Below, one piece after another: positions 1 to 6,213 of a stretch of 6,305 nucleotides of DNA (its first letter is position 1; each line of letters opens with the position of its first letter). The notes beneath the pieces are model-generated. The model saw only the letters and a program-made list of their open reading frames with translations. It did no database searches and was not told the origin of the DNA. This stretch comes from Flavobacteriales bacterium (GTDB lineage: Bacteria; Bacteroidota; Bacteroidia; Flavobacteriales_D; Sanyastnellaceae), in NCBI GenBank assembly GCA_028823435.1, contig JAPKBK010000107.1, positions 1 through 6,305 on the forward strand. Reading direction: 5' to 3'. Position numbers and translations under genes: made by a program.

Positions 1-1533
1 ATGAGCCAAGAAGACGGATTGAAAAAAGTAATTAGTCATGCAAAAGAGTATGGCTTTGTTTTTCCAAGTAGTGAGATCTACGATGGACTGAGTGCCGCAT
101 ATGACTACGGGCAGCTTGGGAGCGAGCTTAAGAACAACATCAAAAATTACTGGTGGACAGCTATGGTGCGGATGAATGACAATATCGTGGGGATCGATGC
201 GGCGATATTTATGCATCCAAAAACATGGAAGGCTTCAGGTCACGTGGACGCTTTTAACGATCCGCTGATCGACAACAAGGACAGCAAAAAACGATACCGA
301 GCAGATGTGTTGATTGAGGATCACATTGCAAAGATTGACAAGAAGATTGACAAGGACGTGGCAAAGGGCCTGAAGCGCTTTGGGGACAGCTTTAACGAAG
401 CAGAGTTTCGCGCGACGAACACAAACGTGCTCCGGAGACAGAAGACGATAGACGACATAAACGACAGGTTTAAGGACGCGATGAACGCAGAAAACCTCGA
501 TGCGGTGAAAGCGCTTATTGAGGAGTTGGAAATCGTTTGTCCTGTGAGTGGGTCAAAAAACTGGACCGATGTACGTCAGTTTAACTTGATGTTTAACACG
601 GAGTTAGGTGCTGTAAGTGGCGATTCAGGCATCATATATCTCCGCCCAGAAACCGCGCAGGGCATCTTCGTGAACTTCTTAAATGTCCAGAAGAGCGGCC
701 GCATGAAACTCCCCTTCGGGATCGCCCAAATAGGGAAGGCGTTCCGGAATGAAATTATCGCGCGACAATTCATCTTCCGCATGCGTGAATTTGAACAAAT
801 GGAGATGCAGTTCTTTGTCAAGCCAGGAACACAGGCAGAGTGGTATGAACATTGGAAAGCGGAGCGTAAAAAATGGCACGCATCTCTGGGGTTGGGAGAT
901 GAGAATTACCGATTTCACGATCACATTAAACTCGCGCACTACGCCGATGCCGCTTGTGATATCGAATTCAACTTCCCTATGGGTTTCAAAGAACTTGAGG
1001 GGGTTCACTCACGCACGGACTTCGATCTTAAAAGCCACGAGGAGCATAGCGGTAAAAAACTTCGATTCTTCGATCCTGAAACAAAAGAGAGCTTCGTGCC
1101 TTACGTCGTAGAAACGTCGATCGGTCTTGATCGCATGTTTCTCGCAGTACTTAGCAACGCATATAATGAAGAAGATTTGGGCGAGGGCAATACGCGTACA
1201 GTATTAAATATTCCTTATGCTTTGGCCCCAGTAAAAGTAGCAATCCTTCCTCTCGTTAAAAAAGATGGCCTTCCTGAGAAAGCAGAGGAGATCCTTAAAA
1301 TCCTACGTATCAACCACAACGTTCAGTATGATGCAAAAGACGGAATTGGAAGACGCTACCGCCGACAAGATGCAATTGGTACGCCGCTATGTATTACGAT
1401 AGATCACGACTCTTTAGAAGACAATGCAGTCACCGTGAGAGAGCGTGACGGAATGACTCAGGAGCGTATCGCGATTTCAGATATTGCTTCTTATGTAGAA
1501 GCACGTGTATGTATGGCGACGCTTTTCTCTTAA
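1..1533 (+). CDS. glyS: glycyl-tRNA synthetase (single-chain, class II, alpha2 type)
   Basis: This cytoplasmic enzyme charges tRNA-Gly with glycine using ATP. The 510-residue length fits the complete eukaryote-like alpha2 type, not the split alpha/beta GlyQ-GlyS type. Visible landmarks are FNLMF (194-198), RPETAQGIFVNF (215-226), class II motif 2 around FRNEI and FRMREFEQMEM (248-269), SRTDFDL (337-343), and class II motif 3 ETSIGLDRMFLAVL (371-384). The C-terminal anticodon-binding domain (about 408-500) contains RRYRRQDAIGTP (450-461) and TVRERDGM (478-485). Residues 85-175 form a charged, largely helical insertion typical of this family. The first base of the window is the A of ATG and the reading frame matches the usual N-terminus, so I take the gene as complete, but nothing upstream can be seen. 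pgk follows after 11 bases and may be co-transcribed. The tail after about residue 500 is short and poorly conserved. Confidence 0.97.
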   Translation: MSQEDGLKKVISHAKEYGFVFPSSEIYDGLSAAYDYGQLGSELKNNIKNYWWTAMVRMNDNIVGIDAAIFMHPKTWKASGHVDAFNDPLIDNKDSKKRYRADVLIEDHIAKIDKKIDKDVAKGLKRFGDSFNEAEFRATNTNVLRRQKTIDDINDRFKDAMNAENLDAVKALIEELEIVCPVSGSKNWTDVRQFNLMFNTELGAVSGDSGIIYLRPETAQGIFVNFLNVQKSGRMKLPFGIAQIGKAFRNEIIARQFIFRMREFEQMEMQFFVKPGTQAEWYEHWKAERKKWHASLGLGDENYRFHDHIKLAHYADAACDIEFNFPMGFKELEGVHSRTDFDLKSHEEHSGKKLRFFDPETKESFVPYVVETSIGLDRMFLAVLSNAYNEEDLGEGNTRTVLNIPYALAPVKVAILPLVKKDGLPEKAEEILKILRINHNVQYDAKDGIGRRYRRQDAIGTPLCITIDHDSLEDNAVTVRERDGMTQERIAISDIASYVEARVCMATLFS

Positions 1534-1544
1534 GAAAATAAAAC

Positions 1545-2729
1545 ATGAATCTTTCTGATTTAAACATCAAAGGCCGAAGAGTGCTCGTGAGAGTTGATTT
1601 TAACGTGCCATTAGATCGTTCATTGGCGGTACAGGACGACACCCGAATTCGAAGGGCGCTTCCCACCATCCATGCACTCCTTGAAGGTGGAGCATCCGTC
1701 GTTTTGATGAGCCATTTGGGGAGACCTAAAGGGAGGTCAAAAGCGTTAAGCCTACAGAATATTGTGCCTTGTCTCGAACAATTGTTAGGGAAACCGGTCA
1801 AGTTTGCTGAGGATTGCGTGGGCGATTCCGCATTAGACATTACTCAGAATTTAATGGCGGGAGAAATTGCACTCCTAGAAAACCTGAGATTTCATCCCGA
1901 AGAAAAGGAGGGTGACGAATTCTTTGCGGGACAGCTCGCTGAAAACGGAGACGTCTATGTGAATGACGCCTTCGGAACCGCTCACAGAGCACATGCTTCT
2001 ACCTCTATTGTCACGCGGTTCTTCCCCGAAGACAAGGCGTTTGGAACACTCATGGTCGCTGAGATAGAGGCGCTTAGAAAAGTAATGGCTGCTCCTACAA
2101 AACCACTTCTAGCGATTATCGGAGGTGCAAAGGTGAGTAGCAAACTCGCCATCTTAGAAAACATGGTTGAAGATGTTGACAGGCTTATGATAGGCGGTGG
2201 AATGGCATACACATTCATTTTGGCAAAAGGAGGAAGCGTGGGCGCAAGCCTTGTGGAGGAAGAGATGGTTGAAAGAGCCAGGGCGATTTTAGAAAAGGCG
2301 ATCGCGCACAATACTGAAGTTCTTCTCCCGATTGATTCTGTCTGTGGAGACCGATTTTCTGAGGAAGCGAATTTTGAAACCTGCAGCTCTTCTCAAATTA
2401 AAGATGGCTGGATGGGGTTAGATATCGGGCCGAAAGCATGTGCTGAATTCGAGGAAGCCGTGAGAACAAGTAAAACCATACTTTGGAATGGACCGATGGG
2501 AGTCTTTGAGTTTTCTGCGTGTGCAAAAGGCACGTTTACGGTCGCCGAGGCGATGAAAGACGCAACGGAAAATGGCGCCTACACACTAGTGGGTGGAGGA
2601 GATTCGGTTGCGGCTATAAATGCTGCGGGGTTTGCAGGAGATGTAAGCTATGTAAGTACGGGAGGTGGCGCGATGTTAGAATATCTCGAGGGAAAAACAC
2701 TTCCCGGCATCAAGGCGATCGAAGAATAA
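1545..2729 (+). CDS. pgk: phosphoglycerate kinase
   Basis: This glycolytic enzyme transfers the acyl phosphate of 1,3-bisphosphoglycerate to ADP, giving 3-phosphoglycerate and ATP in the cytoplasm. Its 394 residues are the normal bacterial length. The N-terminal substrate domain shows RVDFNVPL (16-23), the conserved Arg of DDTRI (R34), SHLGRPKG (56-63), LLENLRFHPEE (110-120) and NDAFGTAHRAHAS (140-152). The C-terminal nucleotide domain shows GGAKVSSK with its conserved lysines (193-200), GGGMAYTF (217-224), LPIDSV (261-266), WMGLDIGP (289-296), WNGPMGVFE (314-322), GGGDSVAA (350-357) and STGGGAMLEYLEGKTLPGI (371-389). All key motifs are present, so it should be active. The start follows the A-rich sequence gaaaataaaac with no Shine-Dalgarno. 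It lies 11 bases after glyS on the same strand, and its 3' end converges on the Lrp-type gene with an 18-base gap. Confidence 0.98.
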   Translation: MNLSDLNIKGRRVLVRVDFNVPLDRSLAVQDDTRIRRALPTIHALLEGGASVVLMSHLGRPKGRSKALSLQNIVPCLEQLLGKPVKFAEDCVGDSALDITQNLMAGEIALLENLRFHPEEKEGDEFFAGQLAENGDVYVNDAFGTAHRAHASTSIVTRFFPEDKAFGTLMVAEIEALRKVMAAPTKPLLAIIGGAKVSSKLAILENMVEDVDRLMIGGGMAYTFILAKGGSVGASLVEEEMVERARAILEKAIAHNTEVLLPIDSVCGDRFSEEANFETCSSSQIKDGWMGLDIGPKACAEFEEAVRTSKTILWNGPMGVFEFSACAKGTFTVAEAMKDATENGAYTLVGGGDSVAAINAAGFAGDVSYVSTGGGAMLEYLEGKTLPGIKAIEE

Positions 2730-2747
2730 AATTAGCGACTCAAGGGT

Positions 2748-3194
2748 TTAGCGCTCTAAAATCTCATTCATTACGAACATGCTCTTTACCTGAGCGATGT
2801 TGTCCATTGCAGCTATTTTTCGTGTAATAAACTTGTGATAGTGATCCATATCTGGAACATGAACTTCAAGCATATAGTCCGAAGATCCTGTGAGGTGATA
2901 GCATGACTTGACCTCCCTGTAGCTTCCTATATCGTGTTCAAATTCTTCCAAAGCCGCTCTTTCGTGTAGTTTAAGATTGACACTACAAAAGGCGCGAATT
3001 TCAAGCCCCATCTTCTTTCTGTCAATCTTTACAGTATATCCCTGAATGACACCGTCACTCTCCAGGCGTTTTACGCGCGCAAATACGGCACTTCGGCTTA
3101 ATCCCGTCAGGTCGCTTAAGTCTTGCATACTGCATCTGCCATCAAACTCCAAATGCTCTACAATTGTGCGGTCAAGTGTGTCAACTAAGTCCAT
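2748..3194 (-). CDS. Lrp/AsnC family transcriptional regulator
   Basis: This is a 148-residue DNA-binding regulator of the feast/famine (Lrp/AsnC) family, full length for the family. The N-terminal part (about 4-52) is the winged helix-turn-helix: LDRTIVEHLEFDGRCSM, then the helix pair QDLSDLTGLSRSAVFARVKRL (residues 24-44), ending in DGVIQGY. The rest (about 64-146) is the RAM ligand-sensing and oligomerisation domain, with the effector-loop region TGSSDYMLEVHV at 102-113. Family members bind amino acids and assemble into dimers or octamers that wrap DNA. It is divergent from a PLP-dependent transsulfuration-type enzyme, so a sulphur amino acid such as methionine is a reasonable guess for the effector, but that is inference. 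The gene is probably autoregulated, because repeated TTTGTTC/GAACAAA motifs lie in its promoter region and one overlaps its start codon. No Shine-Dalgarno is seen before the ATG. Confidence 0.94.
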   Translation of the reverse strand: MDLVDTLDRTIVEHLEFDGRCSMQDLSDLTGLSRSAVFARVKRLESDGVIQGYTVKIDRKKMGLEIRAFCSVNLKLHERAALEEFEHDIGSYREVKSCYHLTGSSDYMLEVHVPDMDHYHKFITRKIAAMDNIAQVKSMFVMNEILER

Positions 3195-3272
3195 TTGTTC
3201 TGTTTATTACTCTTTTCACAGCACAAAATAGAACAAAACGAACTAATTTCAATCATTTTTGCGCATTTGTTC
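3192..3272. promoter_or_regulatory. candidate Lrp-type operator: three phased TTTGTTC motifs between divergent genes
   Basis: Three copies of one heptamer occur in alternating orientation: TTTGTTC at 3194-3200, its reverse complement GAACAAA at 3231-3237, and TTTGTTC again at 3266-3272. The first pair extends to a perfect 8-base inverted repeat (TTTGTTCT 3194-3201, AGAACAAA 3230-3237). The first and third copies share the 9-mer CATTTGTTC. Centre-to-centre spacings are 37 and 35 bases, about three and a half helical turns each. The region is AT-rich and lies exactly between the Lrp-type gene and the PLP enzyme gene. Lrp family proteins typically bind several spaced sites, so this is a good operator candidate. 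The binding protein is inferred from the neighbour only. Confidence 0.5.
3224..3252 (-). promoter_or_regulatory. possible promoter of the Lrp-type gene
   Basis: Read on the minus strand, TTG at 3252-3250 is followed after 19 bases by TATTTTG at 3230-3224. This resembles the Bacteroidota -33 (TTG) and -7 (TAnnTTTG) elements but is one base short in the -7 box. Transcription would begin near 3217, giving a leader of roughly 20-25 bases before the ATG at 3194. The GAACAAA motif at 3231-3237 lies between the two elements, where a bound regulator could block polymerase. Confidence 0.3.
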
Positions 3273-3300
3273 AGCATATGTAACAACGCATGTCTGTTTG
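3267..3300 (+). promoter_or_regulatory. possible promoter of the PLP-enzyme gene
   Basis: TTG at 3267-3269 is followed after 23 bases by TCTGTTTG at 3293-3300, a seven-of-eight match to the Bacteroidota -7 box TAnnTTTG. The spacing is at the long end of what is accepted for this promoter type. If real, transcription starts near 3307, which requires translation to start at the ATG at 3317, not the one at 3290. The TTG lies inside the third TTTGTTC motif. An alternative weak box is TAGTTTTA at 3303-3310. The evidence is weak. Confidence 0.22.
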
Positions 3301-3316
3301 GGGTAGTTTTATCTCT

Positions 3317-4606
3317 ATGAAGACACATTTGGAAACAAAAGCATTATTTGCGGGTTACAACCCAGCTGACAATCACGGTGCGGTAAAGCCACCCATTCAT
3401 CCCGCTTCAACGTTCGTTTTTCCAAGCGCAGCCATCGGAGCAGCACATATGGAAACAGCGTATGGTGTAGAGGGAGCTGAAACTCCGCCAGAGGGTGGAT
3501 TTATATACAGTCGTCTAGGGAATCCGACATTGAGTGTTGCCGAAACAAGACTTGCAGCTTGGGATGAGTCCGAGGCCGCTGCGGTATTTTCTAGCGGAAT
3601 GTCTGCTATAAGCACCACCTTATTTGCATGGACTGGATCAGAAAGAGCGCTTTGGTATGTCGGGCCTCTTTATGGTGGAACGCAACATATTGTAGATGAA
3701 ATCTTGCCTTCAATGGGGGTTTCCGTGAGAAAACTGGAGAACTTGGATGAGTTGGCGCTTATGAGCGAAGAAGATGGCTTGCCTGGAATGATCTTTCTCG
3801 AAACACCTGCCAATCCGACACTACAAGTACACAGTATAAAAACTGCAACAGATTGGGCAAAGGCCCGCACTTCTGATGACCACAGAATTCTCGTGGCTGT
3901 TGACAACACATTCCTGGGGCCTATTCTTCAGCGTCCCCTCGAATTAGGTGCAGACTTGAATGTTTATTCAGCAACCAAATACATCGGTGGCCACAGCGAT
4001 CTTGTCGCAGGCGCTGTAAGTGGTGAACGTGAAGCCATGGCAAAGGTGTTTGAGTACAGAACCTTTTTAGGAGGCATGGCAGACCCTCACACAAGTTGGA
4101 TGCTCGCACGCTCAATGGAAACATTGGCGATACGCGTGGAGCGTCAGTCTAGCTCTGCACGTCAAGTCCTGGACCATCTTCAAAAGACACCTGGCACGCC
4201 GATCAAGGGGATCAATAAAATATTCTCGGCTTGGGCAGAGGATTTGGCAGGGTCTGGAGATTATAAATCTGCAGGTATTGCACAAGCGCAACAAGTCAAC
4301 GGAGGAGGCATGTTTGCCATGGAGTTGCCCGGAGGACGTCAAGCTGCGTTTGCATTCCTCGATTCTCTTCAACACTTCAAATTGGCAGTGAGCCTAGGTT
4401 CTACTGAATCTTTGGCAGAACATCCTGCAAGCATGACTCATGCTGGAGTTCCTACCCAAGAGAAACTTCGCCATGGAATCACAGAGGGGCTTGTCCGTTT
4501 GTCTATCGGGCTTGAACACCCTGAAGACCTTATCGCGGATATTGACAATGCCCTCAAATCAGCTTGGGAAGTTTGTGAGCATGAAGCACGCTTTAAGCAA
4601 GTATAA
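3317..4606 (+). CDS. cystathionine gamma-synthase / methionine gamma-lyase family PLP enzyme
   Basis: This is a cytoplasmic fold-type I PLP enzyme of the Cys/Met metabolism family, which adds or removes sulphur groups at the gamma carbon of homoserine- or methionine-type substrates. Numbering from the upstream ATG at 3290, the sequence shows YSRLGNPT (73-80, the Tyr-x-Arg that binds the PLP phosphate of the partner subunit), SSGMSAIS (101-108), LYGGT with the ring-stacking Tyr (Y128), ETPANPT (171-177), VDNTF with the PLP-nitrogen Asp (D205), SATKYIGGHSD with the Schiff-base Lys (K230), SLGSTESLAEHPASMTH (368-384), and substrate-carboxylate Arg in LVRLSIGLEHPEDL (R403). I prefer the start at 3317, which gives 429 residues beginning MKTHLETKALFAGY, because family similarity begins there. 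The nine residues from 3290 look unrelated. It is longer than classical members (about 390-400). The Cys of true methionine gamma-lyases (YGC) is Gly here, so the exact substrate is open. It is divergent from an Lrp-type regulator. Confidence 0.92.
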   Translation: MKTHLETKALFAGYNPADNHGAVKPPIHPASTFVFPSAAIGAAHMETAYGVEGAETPPEGGFIYSRLGNPTLSVAETRLAAWDESEAAAVFSSGMSAISTTLFAWTGSERALWYVGPLYGGTQHIVDEILPSMGVSVRKLENLDELALMSEEDGLPGMIFLETPANPTLQVHSIKTATDWAKARTSDDHRILVAVDNTFLGPILQRPLELGADLNVYSATKYIGGHSDLVAGAVSGEREAMAKVFEYRTFLGGMADPHTSWMLARSMETLAIRVERQSSSARQVLDHLQKTPGTPIKGINKIFSAWAEDLAGSGDYKSAGIAQAQQVNGGGMFAMELPGGRQAAFAFLDSLQHFKLAVSLGSTESLAEHPASMTHAGVPTQEKLRHGITEGLVRLSIGLEHPEDLIADIDNALKSAWEVCEHEARFKQV

Positions 4607-4640
4607 TCCCTTTTAATGGGGTTAATGTTTTCGTTTTAAG
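4605..4640 (+). terminator. possible intrinsic terminator after the PLP-enzyme gene
   Basis: AATCCC (4605-4610) can pair with GGGGTT (4618-4623) to form a six-base-pair stem, including one T-G pair, around a seven-base loop. It is followed by the T-rich stretch atgttttcgtttt. The stem begins inside the TAA stop codon of the gene. The stem is short and the T tract interrupted, so it may be weak and may allow read-through into the next gene. Confidence 0.4.
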
Positions 4641-4642
4641 CG

Positions 4643-4650
4643 TATATTTC
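4643..4650 (+). promoter_or_regulatory. possible -7 box before the repeat-protein gene
   Basis: TATATTTC matches TAnnTTTG at seven of eight positions. It ends only four bases before the ATG at 4655, so a transcript from it would be nearly or fully leaderless. No TTG element is found at the usual distance upstream, which lowers confidence. Confidence 0.2.
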
Positions 4651-4654
4651 CTTT

Positions 4655-5155
4655 ATGATTTCTAGGCTTTTATTGACCGTTACTCTGGCATACACTTCTT
4701 TGTCTGCGATAGGCCAAACCGGGACTTTCGTTTACCCCACGACCCATATGAGGTGGGATGAGATTGTTTGTCATATCGATGGAGGTGTCGTTCGTCTGGG
4801 AAATGATTGGCGAGGAGACATCGCATACACCGTTGAACGCAATAAAATCTATTCAGGATACAGCACAAGTAGCTTCAACTTATCTTACACCTTCCGCGAA
4901 GGGAAATTCTATATCGGTGACTCGTATTTCACCGATGCGATCACCTATACCCTTGATGGAAAATACATCTATGTCGGGGACAGTACTTTCCCGTTAGATC
5001 TCGCTTATTCTATTGCGCAAGACAGAAATAATCCTGGAATTTTAAACATCTTTAAAGAAGATAGCATCAGCCCATTCGACATCGTGGCTGTCATGCAAGG
5101 CGATCCATCTCCTGCTGAGGTCTTCGCGATATTGTTAACGATGGGACTGCTTTAG
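4655..5155 (+). CDS. exported protein of unknown function with about 20-residue Tyr/Gly repeats
   Basis: I do not recognise this 166-residue protein as a named family. Residues 1-20 look like a Sec signal peptide: Arg at position 4, a hydrophobic core LLLTVTLAYTSLSA, and likely cleavage after AIG, leaving Gln21 as the mature N-terminus. There is no lipoprotein Cys and no Por-type C-terminal sorting domain, so a periplasmic or surface location is most likely. Residues 45-122 hold four tandem repeats of about 20 residues with the pattern KxYxGxSxxxxDxxYTxxxG. A degenerate fifth copy follows at about 130-146 (EDSISPFDIVAVM). The C-terminus (147-166) is a short segment ending in hydrophobic residues. 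The alternating aromatic, hydrophobic and polar residues suggest short beta strands building a solenoid or closed beta structure. It is downstream of the PLP enzyme on the same strand and convergent with purS. The only start that keeps the signal peptide is at 4655. It looks like a real gene because the repeat and the signal peptide lie in the same frame. Confidence 0.75.
   Translation: MISRLLLTVTLAYTSLSAIGQTGTFVYPTTHMRWDEIVCHIDGGVVRLGNDWRGDIAYTVERNKIYSGYSTSSFNLSYTFREGKFYIGDSYFTDAITYTLDGKYIYVGDSTFPLDLAYSIAQDRNNPGILNIFKEDSISPFDIVAVMQGDPSPAEVFAILLTMGLL
4787..5020 (+). repeat. four tandem about 20-residue coding repeats
   Basis: In the encoded protein, Tyr residues 58, 78, 98 and 118 are exactly 20 apart, followed by Thr, Thr, Thr and Ser. 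Gly residues 49, 68, 88 and 108 mark the start of each turn. Copies 2 to 4 begin with Lys plus aromatic or aliphatic residues: KIYSGYS, KFYIGDS and KYIYVGDS. The DNA copies have diverged, so this is an old protein-level repeat, not a recent duplication. Confidence 0.75.
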
Positions 5156-5177
5156 CACTCCCTCAAACGTGCGTTCC

Positions 5178-5429
5178 TTATGCCTCTTCTAAACGGAAGG
5201 AGAATCCTTCCATGATTTGGTTTACAAGAAGCTTCTCACATGCCTCTGTCACCTTCTTCTCCGCAATGCCCCTGTCGGATGCCTCAATCTCTAAGGTAAC
5301 GTGCTTGCCAATTCTCACACCCACAATCTCTGGAAGGCCCATATTCCCCATATTACTCCCCACAGCTTTCCCTTGTGGATCAAGAAGTGCCGGCAAAGGC
5401 ATGATGTCAATTTCTGCTACAAATTTCAT
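5178..5429 (-). CDS. purS: phosphoribosylformylglycinamidine synthase subunit PurS
   Basis: PurS is the small structural subunit that joins PurL (ATP-dependent amidation) to PurQ (glutaminase) in FGAM synthase, step four of purine nucleotide synthesis, in the cytoplasm. The 83 residues match the family in length and pattern: LDPQGKAV (16-23), VGVRIGK (36-42), the beta strand VTLEIEA, and the helix ending CEKLLVNQIMEGF (64-76). These align well with what I recall of Bacillus subtilis PurS. The open frame runs upstream to 5525, but I place the start at 5429. The family N-terminus (MKFVAEIDI) begins there, and its ATG overlaps the pssA stop as ATGA, which suggests translational coupling. No purL or purQ is in the window. 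The presence of purS predicts a small (about 80 kDa) PurL plus a separate PurQ elsewhere in the genome. Confidence 0.93.
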   Translation of the reverse strand: MKFVAEIDIMPLPALLDPQGKAVGSNMGNMGLPEIVGVRIGKHVTLEIEASDRGIAEKKVTEACEKLLVNQIMEGFSFRLEEA

Positions 5430-6169
5430 GTCGTATGGTTTTTGGGTGCAAATATGAAGGCCAAACCCGAATACAAAAGTACGCATAACGGCACCGCCGC
5501 ATAAACATTTCCCAAGGTTAACCAAGTCCCAAGTGAAAGAAGTCCGAAACAGGCGAAAACAATCAATCTCAATGCGTCCATTCTTCTATCGCTCCCCCAC
5601 CCTTTCAATCCGAAAAACCTTCTCTTTACGACCATAAGAAGCGGTATCAAAAGCATCCCCAATCCAGCGACCATAAGCATTGTCCTAATTTGAAGATTGC
5701 TACCACCATCAGCTACTCCCCACCACATCATCATGCCCATCCAAAATATTCCCGCTGCTGGCGCAGGCAGTCCCTCAAAATATATTCCTCCTCCCCCTTC
5801 AGCGGCGGTGACGTTATACCTGGCCAATCTATAAGCCGCGGCTACGACTAACAAGGCAGGAAGCGCATTTAAAACAAAGCCTTCACATGCACCACTTTCA
5901 CATACAAGTCTATATGCGACAAAGGCGGGCGCCAAACCACCCGTAACCATGTCCGCCAACGAATCTAACTGCACGCCTAACGGGCCATCTACACCTAGTT
6001 TTCTCGCTACAAAACCGTCCAAAACATCGCAAAACATCGCCAATAACCAAATTGCAGCCACCCTGCCATCTGTAATATTGTCACCCGAAGCGGCAGCCCA
6101 ACACACAAATGCTCCACCTAATAAGTTGCCCATTGTCAGGGCGTTAGGTATTAATCTCTTCCAATTCAT
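5426..6169 (-). CDS. pssA: CDP-diacylglycerol--serine O-phosphatidyltransferase (phosphatidylserine synthase)
   Basis: This is an integral inner-membrane enzyme that condenses CDP-diacylglycerol with L-serine to phosphatidylserine, the precursor of phosphatidylethanolamine. The CDP-alcohol phosphatidyltransferase signature is perfect: D48-xx-D51-G52-xx-A55-R56-x8-G65-xxx-D69-xxx-D73, with the four Asp that bind the metal ions. The choice of PS synthase within the superfamily rests on the N-terminal NALTMGNLLGG (9-19), AYRLARYN (112-119) and FEGLPAPAA (131-139), which are typical of PssA. About seven or eight hydrophobic segments are visible, for example near 15-28, 34-50, 76-90, 98-115, 136-151, 161-181, 200-218 and 223-240. 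Its 247 residues are normal for the Gram-positive-type PssA found in many bacteria. No Shine-Dalgarno precedes the ATG. The stop TGA overlaps the start of purS by four bases, and the gene is divergent from tRNA-Cys. Confidence 0.95.
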   Translation of the reverse strand: MNWKRLIPNALTMGNLLGGAFVCWAAASGDNITDGRVAAIWLLAMFCDVLDGFVARKLGVDGPLGVQLDSLADMVTGGLAPAFVAYRLVCESGACEGFVLNALPALLVVAAAYRLARYNVTAAEGGGGIYFEGLPAPAAGIFWMGMMMWWGVADGGSNLQIRTMLMVAGLGMLLIPLLMVVKRRFFGLKGWGSDRRMDALRLIVFACFGLLSLGTWLTLGNVYAAVPLCVLLYSGLAFIFAPKNHTT

Positions 6170-6213
6170 ACAACGAAGATAGTAATGAGTGTAACCTTAT
6201 GCATTCAGTTTCG

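Noticed and set aside
2747..2760. Hairpin TTTAG-CGCT-CTAAA at the convergent pgk / Lrp-gene junction as a bidirectional terminator
   Set aside because: Only a five-base-pair, mostly A-T stem without a clear T tract on either side, and it overlaps the last codons of the Lrp-type gene. It is too weak to call.
3670..4375. Minus-strand open frames opposite the PLP enzyme
   Set aside because: The plus-strand frame carries all catalytic motifs across this stretch. The antisense frames have no recognisable features.
5156..5177. Terminator or other signal in the convergent gap between the repeat protein and purS
   Set aside because: The 22-base gap shows no inverted repeat or T tract.
5430..5525. 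N-terminal extension of purS to the ATG at 5525 (115 residues)
   Set aside because: The extra 32 residues lie inside the conserved pssA frame, do not resemble PurS, and the family start at 5429 is exact.
6173..6181. TATCTTCG on the minus strand as the pssA promoter
   Set aside because: It has one mismatch to TAnnTTTG, lies within five bases of the ATG, and has no -33 element at the right distance. The pssA promoter was left uncalled.
5949..6182. Plus-strand open frames opposite pssA and purS (also 5212-5457 and 5301-5504)
   Set aside because: They are antisense to well-supported genes, show no motif or signal peptide, and arise from the codon pattern of the real genes.
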